Source of the DNA: Cadophora sp. MPI-SDFR-AT-0126
Lineage: Eukaryota > Ascomycota > Leotiomycetes > Helotiales > Ploettnerulaceae
Length of the DNA stretch: 64,000 nt
Direction of reading: 5' to 3'
Assembly: GCA_020747065.1 (NCBI GenBank)
Contig: JAGMVK010000024.1
Span: 124,001-188,000 of the forward strand
Position numbers and translations under genes: made by a program
Notes under the pieces: generated by a model
The model's input: only the letters and a program-made list of their open reading frames with translations
Told to the model about the DNA's origin: nothing
Databases searched by the model: none
Shown: positions 43,400-55,518 of the stretch, in pieces
Position numbering within the stretch: position 1 is the first letter of the stretch
Layout: each line of letters begins with the position of its first letter

Positions 43400-44835
43400 A
43401 CAGATCTTCAATGGTCACTCCGGATAAGCCCAGCGTCTGGGTGAGAATGGATGGCGAGATTTTGGCACGTATACGGACCTCTGAAAAGCACCCTTGGTGT
43501 CCGAATTCTTCGAGCCAGTAGTCAATCTTTTTCGATTGTAGCGGAATTGACGGCCTGCGTGAAGGTTCATACTTAGATTCTTCAATTCACCAAGTCTACA
43601 CCCAAGCAAGGCTTCTACAAGAGCCGATCCAAGGATTTGGCGGTCTCCCGTGAACTTCTCATTTCACCAAAGGCAGGCTGAGTCGCCCAAGGGTCAGGAT
43701 TTTGCATATATCGTGGTCTGACAAACTTAGGCTGACCACATGAAGCTGGCCAGATGGCACGGACCGAATGCAAGCTCAACGCCATAAAACCCGCCAGCAG
43801 CCCTATCCCCATTTAAGAGACTCTGATGCGCTTCGCACGGTCCAAACACAAAACACTGCCTCGCCGAGAGTCCTCTTAGACTTGGGATTCTTCGACTTAT
43901 ACCTCATGTTGACTTTCATAGATTACTACCATCCGATGTTCATCCACCACAAACTGGCGTCGGTGATCATGGCCCTGATAATCTCTCCCTGTCACGTAGC
44001 CGTTTCCTTCCTTCTCTTCAGCAGAGGGCTCCGCAAATGCCATTTCGCTGCCCTCCTTCCACCACATCGTGTCACCATTCACCGGGCTAACCTTCGGACG
44101 GTCAAAATCGACTCTAGGAACGTTACTGTCCGAAGACAAGCCGCAGATTACCCATGGATGATTTGAGCAATGGTTTCCCGCGTTCTTGGGAGAAGTTTTG
44201 TCAGCGCTAGTATGGTAATTTTGGAAATTCAATCAACTTACAGTATCCAATGGAACACTACCTGTGCTGAGGTCATCTATGACACGTTTGATTGGGCCCA
44301 AGTCCAACAAAGTAATTAGATGCTGAAGCAACAGCGTAAGTAGGAGATTGGGTGACATAGGTGTCTCTCCACCAGGCACTGCTATCGTTTGGCTCCGGTA
44401 GAGCTTCGCTGAATTGCGTTGCCAGAGAAGAACATCGCTGCTGGCCCCGCTCGCCATGCAGAGCATCGTTTTGAATTTGAGAGTCAATTTCAGTAGGGCG
44501 TGGTCGTCCCTTGGCGTTAGAAGATCTGGCTGATATTTCTAAGATAGGGTAAGTTTCCCTACGGAAAGCAACACGAGGAAGGCAATACTAACGCCGATAG
44601 CTTTTCGCCTCTTAAATAAGGTACCACAAGGACGGCAGATCGGAGATTGGAGTTTTGGATCGCCATTCTCGAGCAGATTGTGCGTAAAGGCTGTGTGAAG
44701 ACCTAAATGCGTTAGACCTGTAGGAGAGGGACACGGCGTAGGAGGTGTGGTAGGTACCTCGAGTGGATATGCTCGCAGCCAAGGAGCTATAATTAGGCAG
44801 TCTGAAAGCAAGGCACACAGGAAGAAAGGCGACAA
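43400..44835 (-). other. Possible degraded gene or genes, low support
   Basis: Minus-strand fragments in different frames look protein-like. They include a membrane-anchor-like segment (KRRKAIGVSIAFLVLLSVG, about 44540-44600), SEALPEPNDSSAWWRDTYV (about 44360-44420), VIDDLSTGSVPLDT before a GTAAGT at about 44243, an acidic/basic stretch at 43900-44150, and RSSRETAKSLDRLL at about 43615. No family is recognised and several frame changes are needed, so this is at best a pseudogene. Confidence 0.2.
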
Positions 44836-44973
44836 GGCCGTAAAGATCGATATTTGGAACCGCTGGTTAGAAAGATGGATTTCGTAGCTTTACCTTCGAT
44901 AGTGACCCAGCTTATTTACTAAGGACAATCTGAAAAGCGTTAGGATTTCTGGTTTCAACGTCAGCCGTTCAAC

Positions 44974-45400
44974 TGCCGTACCCCGCCCCAGCCATCACAT
45001 GGAGATTTCTTATTGTTACACAATCCGATGTCTTGGTATTCACGAAGCGGCTTTAACTGCTGAGTTTACAGGGCTTTGATGCACTGTATAAGATTATTAA
45101 TTTGGATAACTTTTGATTTGTCTCGGAAAAACTACGTTATAAAAGCCACAATACCACGTCAATTTCAACAGACAAAACTGTCAACAAATAGAAGAGATTG
45201 TGTATTAGATTGTTACTATCGAAGATCCCATTGCTGTATCCACAGTTCTTTTAAGTGCGGTGTTGTTATTGAGCGGCTAGTGACTCCCAGCGCTCGGAAA
45301 ATCGTATGGCTTCCCTTCCCCATGTTCTGTGATGAAATTAAAGGACGGGTGTTACCGGAGTCAGTTAACCTATTCGACCAGTCAAAATCGCAATATAACT
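44974..45400 (+). repeat. Low-copy dispersed repeat, copy 2
   Basis: Partner of 37904-38266; see the shared anchors listed there. This copy is slightly longer. Non-coding. Confidence 0.55.
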
Positions 45401-46948
45401 ACCCTTGTCGATTGATTATGATCCGATCATCATACGGATCATGATACCGGGTCAGTACACCGGCTCTGGATACGGAACCTCCCGTTAGCATGGGGCATGC
45501 AAGCGGCGGTTGTTGAATGCTAGGCCGAGGAGCCGCAGTTCGCAAGCTTACTTTATGGTCTTAGCGGAAACGTATCCTTCTGTTGGCCCAAATGGCTATG
45601 ATACTGAATAAGCCTTGACACTAGAGATCATTCCTAGATATATCGTAATAAGCAGTCTGATGGCGAGGACGAGGTTAGCAAATAGATAAGAGACATTGAA
45701 GTCGATGCAGGTTATGATTGAAACGGAGACATCCGAAAGTCGATTGACTTCGGTGTAACACAGCACCATTTTAACGGATCCTTTCCTCAAGTCTTTTCGA
45801 ATGCCTCGACCCAGGGACCAATAACGAATGATCTACGCTGGGCTTCTTGCAGCATGCACTACTGCACGCAGTGTCCACAACGGAAGCCTCATATATCTCC
45901 GGTCCCCCTCATCATCAATCCCTGATCAGTAACTAATGATGCACACGTCCTTCCCCACTCCCACGTGAAATTTCCTGACGTTCACCTTTTTCAACCAATC
46001 TCGAATTGAACGAAGCCTGACGTTCTTCCAACGGTCGACCTCAATAAGCCAATTGGGATTGCTTCCTCCCCTGCAGTCTGCACCTTGGCTTCGCTCTGTA
46101 GTTCCTGCTCTCCGCTTCCCAAACACTCGCGCTGCAGACATGGACTGACCACCTCAAGCTTCGGCACGAGAGTTGTGGCGTCGTCGAACCTGGAGCTCTT
46201 TCGCCCACGACGAACAATGAAGTGGGGACTGGACTGGACCAGAAAAGATTTCTGACATTCTGTCCTTCGACTATTTGAAGGTCAATTATATGTCCGCTGT
46301 ACGGTGGTGCATCGTGCCTATCAACTGTGCAGAAGGACTCACCCCATCATCTCGACTTCAGTCAATTGACCTTCGCATTCCACAGTCTAGTAGTAGTCGG
46401 CCTTGAGTGCCCCGAATAGAGGAACTATTCGGATTGGACTATTGAGTCGAGTTGAGAAATTCAAGTGGAGTCGAAGTGCCCATTGTCTTCGCAAGTCACA
46501 GAACGTTTTACTGTGCATATCGTTGAATGCCAAGTGCCAGTTGCTATTCTTCTACCTCTACCCCAACGCTACTTCTGCTTACTTTTCTTCATTCTTAACC
46601 TACTACTATACTCCTTCCTCTCACCGTCACCAGAATCATTCCTCTTATTCACGGGAATACCGTCAATAAGCCATTGGAAGACTCCAAGACCATGCGCTGG
46701 CATTGCCTTCCTCGTCACTCGCTAAGTCGAGCTCCACAAGAAACACACACAACCCAGTAATTCCGAGCCTGCTTGATGATACTGTTGAATGAACAGTTAT
46801 ATCGCTAATGCGAGTGGGAAACCTTCGATTCTCGGGAGCATTACACGACCGTAGCCAGGAGGAAGGAACAATCGAGTCCTGGTCGTACCGACCTTAAATA
46901 CCTTGAGCCATTCCATTCCCCACCGATACATCATTCCTTCTCACCAAT
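45401..46948. other. Upstream region of the Reg1 homologue
   Basis: No gene recognised. The last few hundred bases are pyrimidine-rich (46550-46680), usual for fungal promoters of housekeeping genes. Confidence 0.35.
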
Positions 46949-48733
46949 ATGGCCATGGTCCTTTCTTGGGAAGAGAGCAACTACTTCTCGTCAAGTCCAA
47001 TTCGTCGATCTCACTCGCAGCCCGAGTTTATCGCACATCAAACGGCGCACCCGAAATTTCCCTCGATATCAAAGACCGGAGGTGGATTCAAGACGACAAT
47101 TTCACCTACCAATTCTGGATCTTCCTCGGCTCCATCATCTCCAAGGAGTTTGCATGCCGACTTCACCGTCTCTTCGTACTCTTCGACTCCTGCTCGCAGC
47201 TCATCGCTCGATGCCAGCTGGGAGGACCAGGACGACGAAGACCAAATTGTCTTTCCCTCCTACGACGACGTAGGATATTACGGTCAAGTAAAAGACCTGG
47301 AACCTCCAGCGAGCCTTTGGGCAGGTGATTCCTACACGGTTTCACCAACTTCTAACAGCCCTTCGACCAATGTGTCGGGACCAGAGTCTCCGGATCTAGT
47401 TGAACATGCAGAGGACGATACAGCGGTACGAATACAGCCGTCGAGGAATGTAGACTACTTATCGCATAATTGGAAGGAGGAGGACATTTGGTCGTCTCGA
47501 AAGCATATTGTGCGGAATCGGAAAGCGTATAGCAATAGTGCGAGATTGGAAAATGCAGCTTGGAGAACATGGACGAAGTCAAAGAACAAGTTAAAGACAG
47601 TATCTCCAGAATCACTCAATTGGTAAGTCTTGATAAGAAACCAATTACGATCTCAGCTATCGGGCGTGGCTGCACCCTTGCTAACATCCGCCAGGCTAAA
47701 GGGCTGTGATGCAACTTGGTTATACGGGCCCCTACAGACTGGATCAGACAGGTCATTGAGAATGCCTCCTTCCTCACCAGGCAGCAGTAGCCACATCTCG
47801 AAGTACAATTCCTTTCTCAACAAAAAGTCAATTCTGAAGAAGCGAAGTATGTCGGAGATAATGCTTCAGAGATCGCTGCTCGGGCAGGCAGCAGTTGCAG
47901 TTCAGGTAGAGCAATTTCGTGAAGCCGGGCGAAGATGCGACCGGCTTACTATGGGACGGGCGACTTCCGACTTTGTTACATTTTCCACCTCTTCCAGAAG
48001 AATGAGCAGGGAAAACCCTAGCTTACTTCCTTCAGTCTTACCCTCAGGATTGGCATCTCCCAGCATAGGGGAGGAGAAGCACATTCATTTCAACGAGCAG
48101 GTCGAGCAATATATAGCGTTGGAAGTGAAGGGTGACGAAGACGAGGAGACCGACTCGTATGCCATTCACGATTCCGACGATAGCGATTCGGACGACGGAG
48201 CTATCACGATGAGGAGGACCGATCCCAAGTGGAAATTACCGCTCATGTCGAGCAGAAAGGCTACACCACATGCGAGCTTTAGTGCTGGCAGCAAGTCGAT
48301 TGAAATGCTACCATCTACGACGCTAAAGGACGGGGAAGACACCTCAGAACCGCCGGAGACAGCAGTGAAGCATAGCAGCAGCCTCTGGAACAGCGGCAAA
48401 CTCTCCCCATCACCCTCACAAGAAACGCTCTGGGGCGGCTCGGGAGAAGACGATGCGGATATGGACTGGCAGCCATCCAGTGCCTTTGCCAACCGCAAAG
48501 ACAGCATGGCACTAACTCAAGAACGACTCCAGAACCTGCACAAATCTAGATTATCCTCTTGTCTCAACAGCGATCCATCAGGCATGAGACGCACGCCCTC
48601 AGGCATGTTCATGCCTTACGAAGAAGACGAAGACGATGTGGTCACGGAAGGCCTATTTGGGAGAGTGATTGATACGGTAAATACAGTGAAGGATATCGCA
48701 TACGTGATCTGGAACGTTGGATGGAGGAGGTAG
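46949..48733 (+). CDS. reg1: Reg1-like protein phosphatase 1 regulatory subunit
   Basis: Two exons (46949-47622 and 47695-48733) around a 72-bp intron with GTAAGT, a CTAAC branch (47681-47685) and CAG, giving 570 residues. The DUF1752 domain (about 168-240) reads VDYLSHNWKEEDIWSSRKH, NSARLENAAWRTWTKSK and, across the intron, LKGCDATWLYGPLQ. ILKKRSMSEIMLQRSL (about 270-285) and KHIHFNEQVEQYIAL (353-367) follow; the latter contains an RVxF-type docking site for the PP1 catalytic subunit. Acidic and Ser-rich stretches and a C-terminal GLFGRVIDTVNTVKDIAYVI complete it. In yeast Reg1 directs PP1 (Glc7) to Snf1 kinase in glucose repression; the same role is inferred here. No stops or frameshifts. 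A shorter paralogue lies at 28443-29770. Confidence 0.87.
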
Positions 48734-49928
48734 TCATTACCTGGGTATTTATCGCGTTTGATATTCTCTTCGTAGGTCTTCGGACTCGGGCGGTGGCGGC
48801 CGCGGTTCATCGTATTGGTCGGTAACTAAATCTTGATCCACCTTATTCGAATTGCTCGGTGAGGGGTCATTCGTCACGGCCTGTTTCTGCTTCGCGTGCC
48901 CTGTTCCGTTCCTCTGTCTTCGGTATCGAGTAGTCGCCAGTATATGCGAATTGGGCGAACCGCTCGAGCGTCTCCTTGCTCACATCGTCCCATATTGTAA
49001 GAGTTGGGGCCACAGCTCGTGGGCCCCCCCAAGCGAGAACATCAAAAAACCCTTTGTTTTCAAAATTTCACAACTTTTTCAAATTCTAGTAATTCTTCTT
49101 GAAAATGAATAATTGCAAAGAAAGATAAAGTTTACAAAGAAGTTTTAATTATATTTTTAAATTAATAAGCGAAAGTTTAAATTTTAGTGACTTTATACAA
49201 AAGTATTCAAACGTTAAATATTTATCTTTTTTAAAACCAATTATTAAAATTAATAATTAATAGTTTCTTATTTTAAAAAGACTTTACGAAATAATAAGTA
49301 TAGCTTTAAAATATATCTAAATTTAAGCTTAAAATATAATTTTTTTTTATCTAAATATAAAAGTTTTAAATAAGCATAAAAACAGAAATTTTAAGCGAAA
49401 TATACTCAAATTTGAAATTTTAATATCTTTTTAAAAGTTTATAATAAAATCACTTTTTTATTTATATTTATAATAATTATTAATTAAATAAAGCGAAATC
49501 AAACCGATTAAATCCCTTCCGTCGTCTCTTTGAATTGATGCGTGTGGATTTCGACATTGCTGCCTAGAGAATTTCCTCGTCAAACGACATCACAGCTTCG
49601 ATTGCGGAAAGGGGCTCAAAGAGGTCACTCCAACAAGTCTGATCCACATATCATATTCACTATCAACTTTAAGTACCTTGAGTCAAACTCAAAACCTTCT
49701 TAATATCAATCACACATGCCACTCGTTTGAAACATACCCCGCACGTAACATCTTTTCGCTCTAACCACCCTCCGCTAAACATTGCAAAACTTGCTTTTGT
49801 TGCACATCGCAGGAGAGCCCAACATGGGAAAATCGCAGCCTATTAACTTAGATAGGAAGCTAAGCTTAGGCATCAAGCAGGTAACTTAATCGCGTATGTT
49901 TGTGTTCATATTCCCAGTGTAAACCCTT
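48734..49928. other. Intergenic, with an AT-rich island
   Basis: Between about 49080 and 49510 the composition falls to extreme AT with TTTAAA/AATTAATA runs, like RIP-decayed DNA, but no transposon protein is readable. The rest has no recognised gene. Confidence 0.4.
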
Positions 49929-50995
49929 TCAAAGAATACGGACGCCATGCCTTTGTCGTGATATATAGCCCTCCTGAACCATTCTAGCTCCAACCTCCCC
50001 ATAATGGTTTTCCACTCTCCGTCTCAGAACTAATATGTGATGATTTCGGAGACCTAGTTCATTGGCCTCCGACCTCCCAACAACAGCGCTTCCATCAAAA
50101 GGAAGGCCTTGCCCATCTTCGACGTCATATGAAATCCATCCTATTTCCCTTCCAGATGAGATTACTATCTTGCGAGATATTGCCCTTGACTCCTCCTCTT
50201 CCTTTTTCAAATGGCAATCCACAAACTCCCATAAATCTGTGATCAAGACCTTTCTGTCCTCTTCGGCGAACCTGACGTTTTGAAAAAGGTCTAAGTGGCC
50301 AAGTTTATCTTCTACAAACTCGATGCCTCCAGTGTATGCTATCCACGACTATGATGGCACTTCGCTAGGTTCGTGCAGGATCCGCGTCATAGGCACGCCA
50401 GACCGTCACCAAAGTAGACTTCTGTGAAGGTATAAGTCAAAGATACCGTATCATTCTTGGCAATTTAGAGCTCTGGCAATGCGAGCCGCTAGCCCAGATA
50501 ATGCAACAGCCCTGTCGGTATCTTTCGAGAGCTTACGGTTTGAGAAGTCCGCTAAGAGAGACTGAAGGAACTGAACGGTTTCGGTAAACCCGATCTAAGA
50601 AGCAAATCCGGAAACTTTGGATCGAGTTTGAAGTACTTGCTTGTGCCCATTGCGCTAATAAGAAAGACATTCAAGTTAGCACATATTAATGTAGATGATC
50701 CTGTAGCTCTTACCTTTCTAATTGCGTTAGATCCTCGCAGTATACCCCTTTGCCGCATTTCCCAATACATTTGATTGGCACCGAAATGGATAGTTCGACA
50801 AGACAAGAGCCTTTCTTGCATAACCCATGCTCGAGTATTAAGTAGAGCTCCCTCTACCTCCCTATTAAAATCGGCCACATAGGTGCAGACATAGAATGTT
50901 CGGCCTGAATCGTCCTGAACATACAGATAAGTTACTCGTTGTTCGCAGTGTATGACTTCGCCCAGCCTAGCCTCCGCCCAAGTCAGCCTGCCCAA
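49929..50995 (-). pseudogene. HET-domain (incompatibility-type) gene, 3' part, inactivated
   Basis: The minus frame from 50995 keeps the end of a HET domain: NTRAWVMQERLLSCRTIHF and then YWEMRQRGILRGSN. A 59-bp intron (50713-50655, with GCTAAC and TTAG) follows. FKLDPKFPDLLLRSG is cut by a one-base frameshift near 50580, after which TVQFLQSLLADFSNRKLSK, TDRAVALSGLAARIARAL and VPMTRILHEPSEVPS can be read with TGA, TGA and TAG stops in between. The distal half, GIEFVEDKLGHLDLFQ to GYISRQRHGVRIL, is open to 49929. HET proteins trigger non-self recognition and cell death; this one is dead and lacks its 5' part in recognisable form. Confidence 0.75.
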
Positions 50996-51064
50996 GCCTT
51001 CCTCCTCCTCGCCTGTCCTCTAAGCAACTACTCCTAGCCTAATCCTAGCCTAGCTTTCTGCTTA

Positions 51065-51099
51065 GCCTAGCCTAGCCAAGGGGGGAGGCTAGGCTAGGC
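51065..51099. repeat. Perfect 13-bp inverted repeat
   Basis: GCCTAGCCTAGCC (51065-51077) pairs with GGCTAGGCTAGGC (51087-51099) across a 9-base purine loop, within a wider cluster of CCTAGCC words from 50955 on. A strong DNA or RNA hairpin upstream of the HET relic. Confidence 0.6.
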
Positions 51100-51353
51100 T
51101 GGGCAAGGCAAAATATGGGTAACTTTATATACGGCAGTGGAAATTAATCTTTGACGAGTTGGGTTCCTAACCACGATATTTCTAATAAATGATACATTGA
51201 TTTCTACTTAATTAAACCTTATTTCTGGTGGTACTAATGTTATTGTATATATTTTTATTTATTTTGTGGATCTAGCTTGTAAATTCAACTTTAAACCTAT
51301 TAATTCTTGATTTTTTACTTTTTATTTATTATCTTTGAAATTATCTCATAGCA

Positions 51354-51829
51354 TGGCTTCTCTTGCAACTGCTATTAATATCGACGATGGCTATTTTGAT
51401 TTAACTACTCTTAATTCAAGGGATACGCTTACAAATCCATAAAGTAATGATACCCCTTAAATTCAAGTTTTTCAAAGAGCTTTGGGCAACAAAATCCAAT
51501 ATCAATAGGTCCTTAATAGCATACCTTAAGATCACCAAATTAAGGTCAAATCGGTTCGATTTATTACCTATGAGCTATATCGTACGCCTAGGGAAGTCAA
51601 GGATGCGTGGCATTGGGGGCCTGAGCAAGCATCTAAGCTTTTCCGGGTAACCAAGGGTATATATCCTGTTTATCTAATATATAATACTAATTAGCCTAAA
51701 GATAAACCGGGCAAATCTCTTCAAAATCGAAAGTACTGGAAGTGCCGATGGTGCGATTGTACTCAATTTTCTACTACTAATTCTTAGAATAAAATCGATC
51801 ACCAAATACAAACCCACGAAATTGGTATA
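51354..51829 (+). pseudogene. hAT-like transposase N-terminal relic with BED-type finger
   Basis: From ATG 51354 a frame with several TAA/TAG codons (fits Gln or Trp changed by RIP) reads INIDDGYFDLTTLNSRDTL, DAWHWGPEQASKLFRVTKG and YWKCRWCDCTQFSTTNS, ending in an H-x-H-type finger (IDHQIQTHEIG). The finger layout is that of BED domains at hAT transposase starts. The rest of the transposase is missing, so this is a 5' fragment. Confidence 0.5.
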
Positions 51830-52170
51830 TGAAGGAGGAACGGCCCGTTCTAGTAATCAATCATATTACCTCCATTTGCGAAACATTCGGACTGATAATG
51901 GAGCCGACAATGCAATCCATCCAATGCAAGGTCAAGGCGTGCTCCCAGATATTCGACACCACCTCACTCCTAAAGGAATGCCAAGCGAAGGATTACAACC
52001 AGTTCCCTTGTCCATACTCAGAGTGCATCGTCGGCTGTGGGCGAAAGTCTGATATGAATCGTCACTGCAAGAACCAGCACCAATTTGGGAAATATGTCTG
52101 CAGCGGATGTGGATGTTCAAAGACGTGACATTTTGATGAATCACTTGAAGATTTGCACGTTTCAGAGAGG
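51829..52170 (+). pseudogene. Small C2H2 zinc-finger gene, frameshifted
   Basis: The frame from 51829 holds a finger-like start (QCKVKACSQIFDTT), then a good C2H2 finger, FPCPYSECIVGCGRKSDMNR followed by HCKNQH, and the start of another, KYVCSGCGCSK. One base later the frame resumes RRDILMNHLKICTFQR in a different phase, completing the third finger. A GTGAGA donor at 52171 and TACATAG acceptor near 52215 suggest one more exon. It needs one frameshift repair, so it is a pseudogene or has a sequence error. Transcription-factor-like; targets unknown. Confidence 0.5.
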
Positions 52171-52687
52171 TGAGATTACCTCGAGAGGTCTATAACAATA
52201 CTAATGTTACATAGAGATGTGTCTAAGCGTGGGAAACAGCCTTGGCCGTCCCGGAGATAAAGAGCTCGGGTGGTTGGACTTATCTTTTTTTCGACCTGGA
52301 GAGTGGTGGCCGATTCGAAATGGAGGATGTGTACACTCAAGGGTATGAGAGCATAATGTTTTCTGATGAGGTGACTAGCTTGGGGGTTTCATATATTGGC
52401 TTTGCGGAATCTCACATCGAACTCAAATAATAAGGAGGGTCATTGGTACTAGTCTACGATGTATCAAAATCATAAAGTCTAAGACCAATGAAATAGTCAC
52501 TGCCACAATTGCCTCTTACCTTTGTTATATCTCCTTGTCGTCCCCCGATCTGCAAACTTCAAATTATATGTTTAGACCGTCACTTCTTGGTCTAGAGCTT
52601 ACACAAAACGTAGTATGATCCAAATATTTGAGGAACTGAGAAGCTTGTAACAAGACCGAATAAGGAGCGCGTCAATTCCACTTTAGG
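52171..52687. other. Spacer between two pseudogenes
   Basis: A short open frame at 52242-52430 has no recognised motif. Nothing else supported. Confidence 0.3.
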
Positions 52688-54159
52688 TCAAAGCATATAT
52701 CGAATAGCATGCATTCGTAAGATATTTGCCGTCCTCGACCACCGGTTAGAGTCAAACATGTGTGGATGCCGCTTTCGCTCTGCTTCTTCTATTGCGTATT
52801 ATAAAGCTGTTTTGCCAAAGTAGTCCGTCATTTCCTAATGAATGTAAGAACTTCCGAGGAGATATATGAGAGCTTCTTCTGTAAGAGACCCTCTAAGCGT
52901 AATTGTATGAAGTAGGTTCATTCCCTTGGAGTTCGTCTTGTCTATATCTACATCGTAGTCTTTTAATAGCTGTAGGACTTTAATATCCACTTCCCCATAC
53001 ATCGCATATAATTCGGCCAGAGTCTTCCCTGCTTTGTTGACAGATTTTGCACGAGTTCCATGACTAAGTAATAACTGGTAGATTGACAGATCGGTGAAAA
53101 AGCGGCATTGGCTTAGATAGTGCGCCAATGGCGAATTTCCATAGTCATCTGTGTTGTTGGTATTGGCTCCTAGATTCAACAGCGTCCGCATTATATCAAA
53201 TTGAACAAAGCAGGAATCTCCTACTAAGTGGTGTAAGGCATTTCTTCCAACACTATCTCGGATGTTCAAGAAATCAGGAACGTCTCCTTGATACGCTCCA
53301 AGGATAGATATGACGATTTGTGTATTACGGCTTTTGGCAGCATAGTGAAGCACGGTTCTGCCCTCGTCGTCGGCTATTTCTATGACAGACCCTTGAGAGA
53401 GGAGGGCCTTTACTGTATCAAGATGCCCTGCTAAGCTCGCCAGGTGTAACGCCGTCTGTCCCTTCAAGTTACGGGCAGTGACTCTAGCCCATTTCTGAAT
53501 CAAGCTTCGGACGACGTGTGAGGGGTCCAGTTCTGTATAGTTTATTGTGTGTAATAACGATAAACCTTTAGCATCCTGTAGCATGACGTTGGTTTTATTA
53601 TCTCTGAGAAGCGTCTCGGCCACAGCTCTTCGCGTTTTAGTAATTTGAGTAGCTACTTCATCTTGTACTTCCTCATCATAGAATTCCACAACATCCCACA
53701 AGTTTTCCAGTCTCCAACGAGGCTTATTCCAAGCATCTCTATACTTCGAACCCTGGATACTCTTGGAGAGCGCAAAATGTAGTGGTGTTTCTCCATAATG
53801 GGAGAGTGCATTAGGATCAGCACCTCGACTGAGAAAGAATTCCGTTATCTCTGCGTCGCCGACCAATGCCGCGAAATGGAGCGGAGTCAAACCTCTCAGA
53901 TCGCCAGCGTAAAGCTCTTGAGCTATGTCTGCAATGTTCGGTTCGTAGATAGTAGATCCATGAACTTGGAGAAGATCCACTTCCAAGGCTTCTCCTCCTT
54001 CATGTATGCCAGCAAGCGCTGCTCGTCTAGGTCTTCCCATGGAACATTCTTCCTCGTGCTTGAACGTCTCTGCTCGTGGGTATAGTATGTTGTGCAGCGT
54101 TTAATTCGTGATGCGGTCATAGAAAGACTTTCCCCACAAGTCAAGAGATGGAAAGCCAC
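52688..54159 (-). pseudogene. Ankyrin-repeat protein, nonsense-mutated at its 3' end
   Basis: An uninterrupted 401-codon frame (54040-52835) contains about seven ankyrin repeats: RGLTPLHFAALVGDAEITEF, YGETPLHFAL, KGQTALHLASLAGHLDTVKA, EGRTVLHYAAKSRNTQIV, GRNALHHLVGD, YGNSPLAHYLSQ and KGMNLLHTITL. Past its TAG the same frame goes on (EMTDYFGKTAL, a TAA, then EEAERKRHPHMFDSNRWSRT and RMHAIRYML) to a TGA at 52690-52688. Both internal stops fit Gln codons changed by C-to-T. At the 5' side another frame reads a Myb/SANT-like start, RKNVPWEDLDEQRLLAYMKE with PWKWIFSKF (about 53960-54050), implying a frameshift. Protein-protein interaction role by family; no partner known. Confidence 0.65.
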
Positions 54160-55518
54160 AAACGCAAACTACTACAGCTAGTGGTAGAGTTTGTGTCGGC
54201 GTTGCAGTATGCAGGCATCACTTCTCCTTTTCAGCGCAACAATCTTCATCTCTTGAGTTGGGCTTTTCCTACCGGTCCTTCAAATCTATATGACCATCAC
54301 ATGCCTTTCTCTCTTTCATGTGCCAATATTTAACGAATCTTGAAATTGGAAGGAAAGCAAGCAAATGGCAAAGCACAGAGGCTGATTGGGAACCGGACAC
54401 ACTTCAAATGGGCGTGGGAAGACTCTTGTTCAAAAGAGGAATATAGATCTACCGGATATTACAATACATACCTCTCACATGTCAGCAAGGAATTAAATCT
54501 AATACAGAATGGAGATCTGCAAACGGGCATCACAAAGAGATAACTCACTTGCATTATTGGCTATTCTACACCAACGTGCGGAATTTCCCAGGTCTGCTAG
54601 ACAAACAGTCCTCGATCCTGATTCTGTCATCCAAGTTTCGACGAAGTTCTCACGCGGTCTGCTCGCTCTGAGTTGTTCTACAAACCGCACACCAAGATAT
54701 CTGTGACAACAGGTTAACTTCCACTAATTAATAACTATCCAGCAGAACTGCGTTTGTAGGAGAGTTGAAAATGACAGAAGCCATGAAAAGCCTAGAAATG
54801 AAAGATTCCTCACCTGCTTTTGGGGATTAGCTGAGCTGATCGGTGGCATACAGACGGTTGGCCAGAGAATGGTTTATCGGATCAAGTCGAAGGGTGTTGC
54901 CAGACTTCGATGGCAGAGAAGATGTTCCGGCTGGAAATGTTTTCGAGTGTCGTCTCGCATCTGCGATGGGCGTGGGGCAACCCCACGTTCCCTGAAGCGG
55001 CTACGCCAAACCCCCAACACGGGTGCGCCCTGAATGAATGAGCTGCGCCAAACCCAAGCTATGCTACTCTCTCTCTCTCTCTCTCTAGATCAGAAACTTG
55101 GTGACTACGACTCATGCCTTAGCTGCTCAAAAGTTCCGAGCGGCCATGTCTGATCTGGAAATCACTACTGAAGCAGGTGAGGACTTTGAAAAGGGCACGG
55201 GAAATGTTGAAAACTATTTGATATATGATAATGACAGTGTTTTCTCGCTCTCTGCCGGCCGAGCTGAAACCCAAGTGGGAACTCCATGCCTCGGTAGAAA
55301 GTTAACATTTTGTCCTCCACTGCGTTCCAACAAATTGATCACAACCCTGATGAAACCGTTCCTGCTCCCTCCATACCTGTCCGTCAATAAAACACAATAC
55401 CTAAAAGGAGCGACTAACTACAGCCTGATTCATTAAACTAAAGAGAAAGGATTTTGTGCATAAACCGAAATCGCGATTTTCCCTTTGCAATAGCAATTGA
55501 CCTCATTGGAGCAAAACA
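54160..55518. other. Intergenic with low-copy repeat and CT microsatellite
   Basis: 54210-54345 resembles 57100-57195 (shared CTCTTGAGTT, TACCGGTCC, TCAAATCT, and TTTCATRTGCCAA). (CT)n occurs at 55067-55086. A 112-codon plus frame at 55098-55436 has no recognised motif. Confidence 0.4.

Noticed and set aside
53940..54040. A short intron joining the Myb-like frame to the ankyrin frame
   Set aside because: The only candidate (GTTCAT...TTGCAG, 37 bp) leads into the wrong frame and has a poor donor site.
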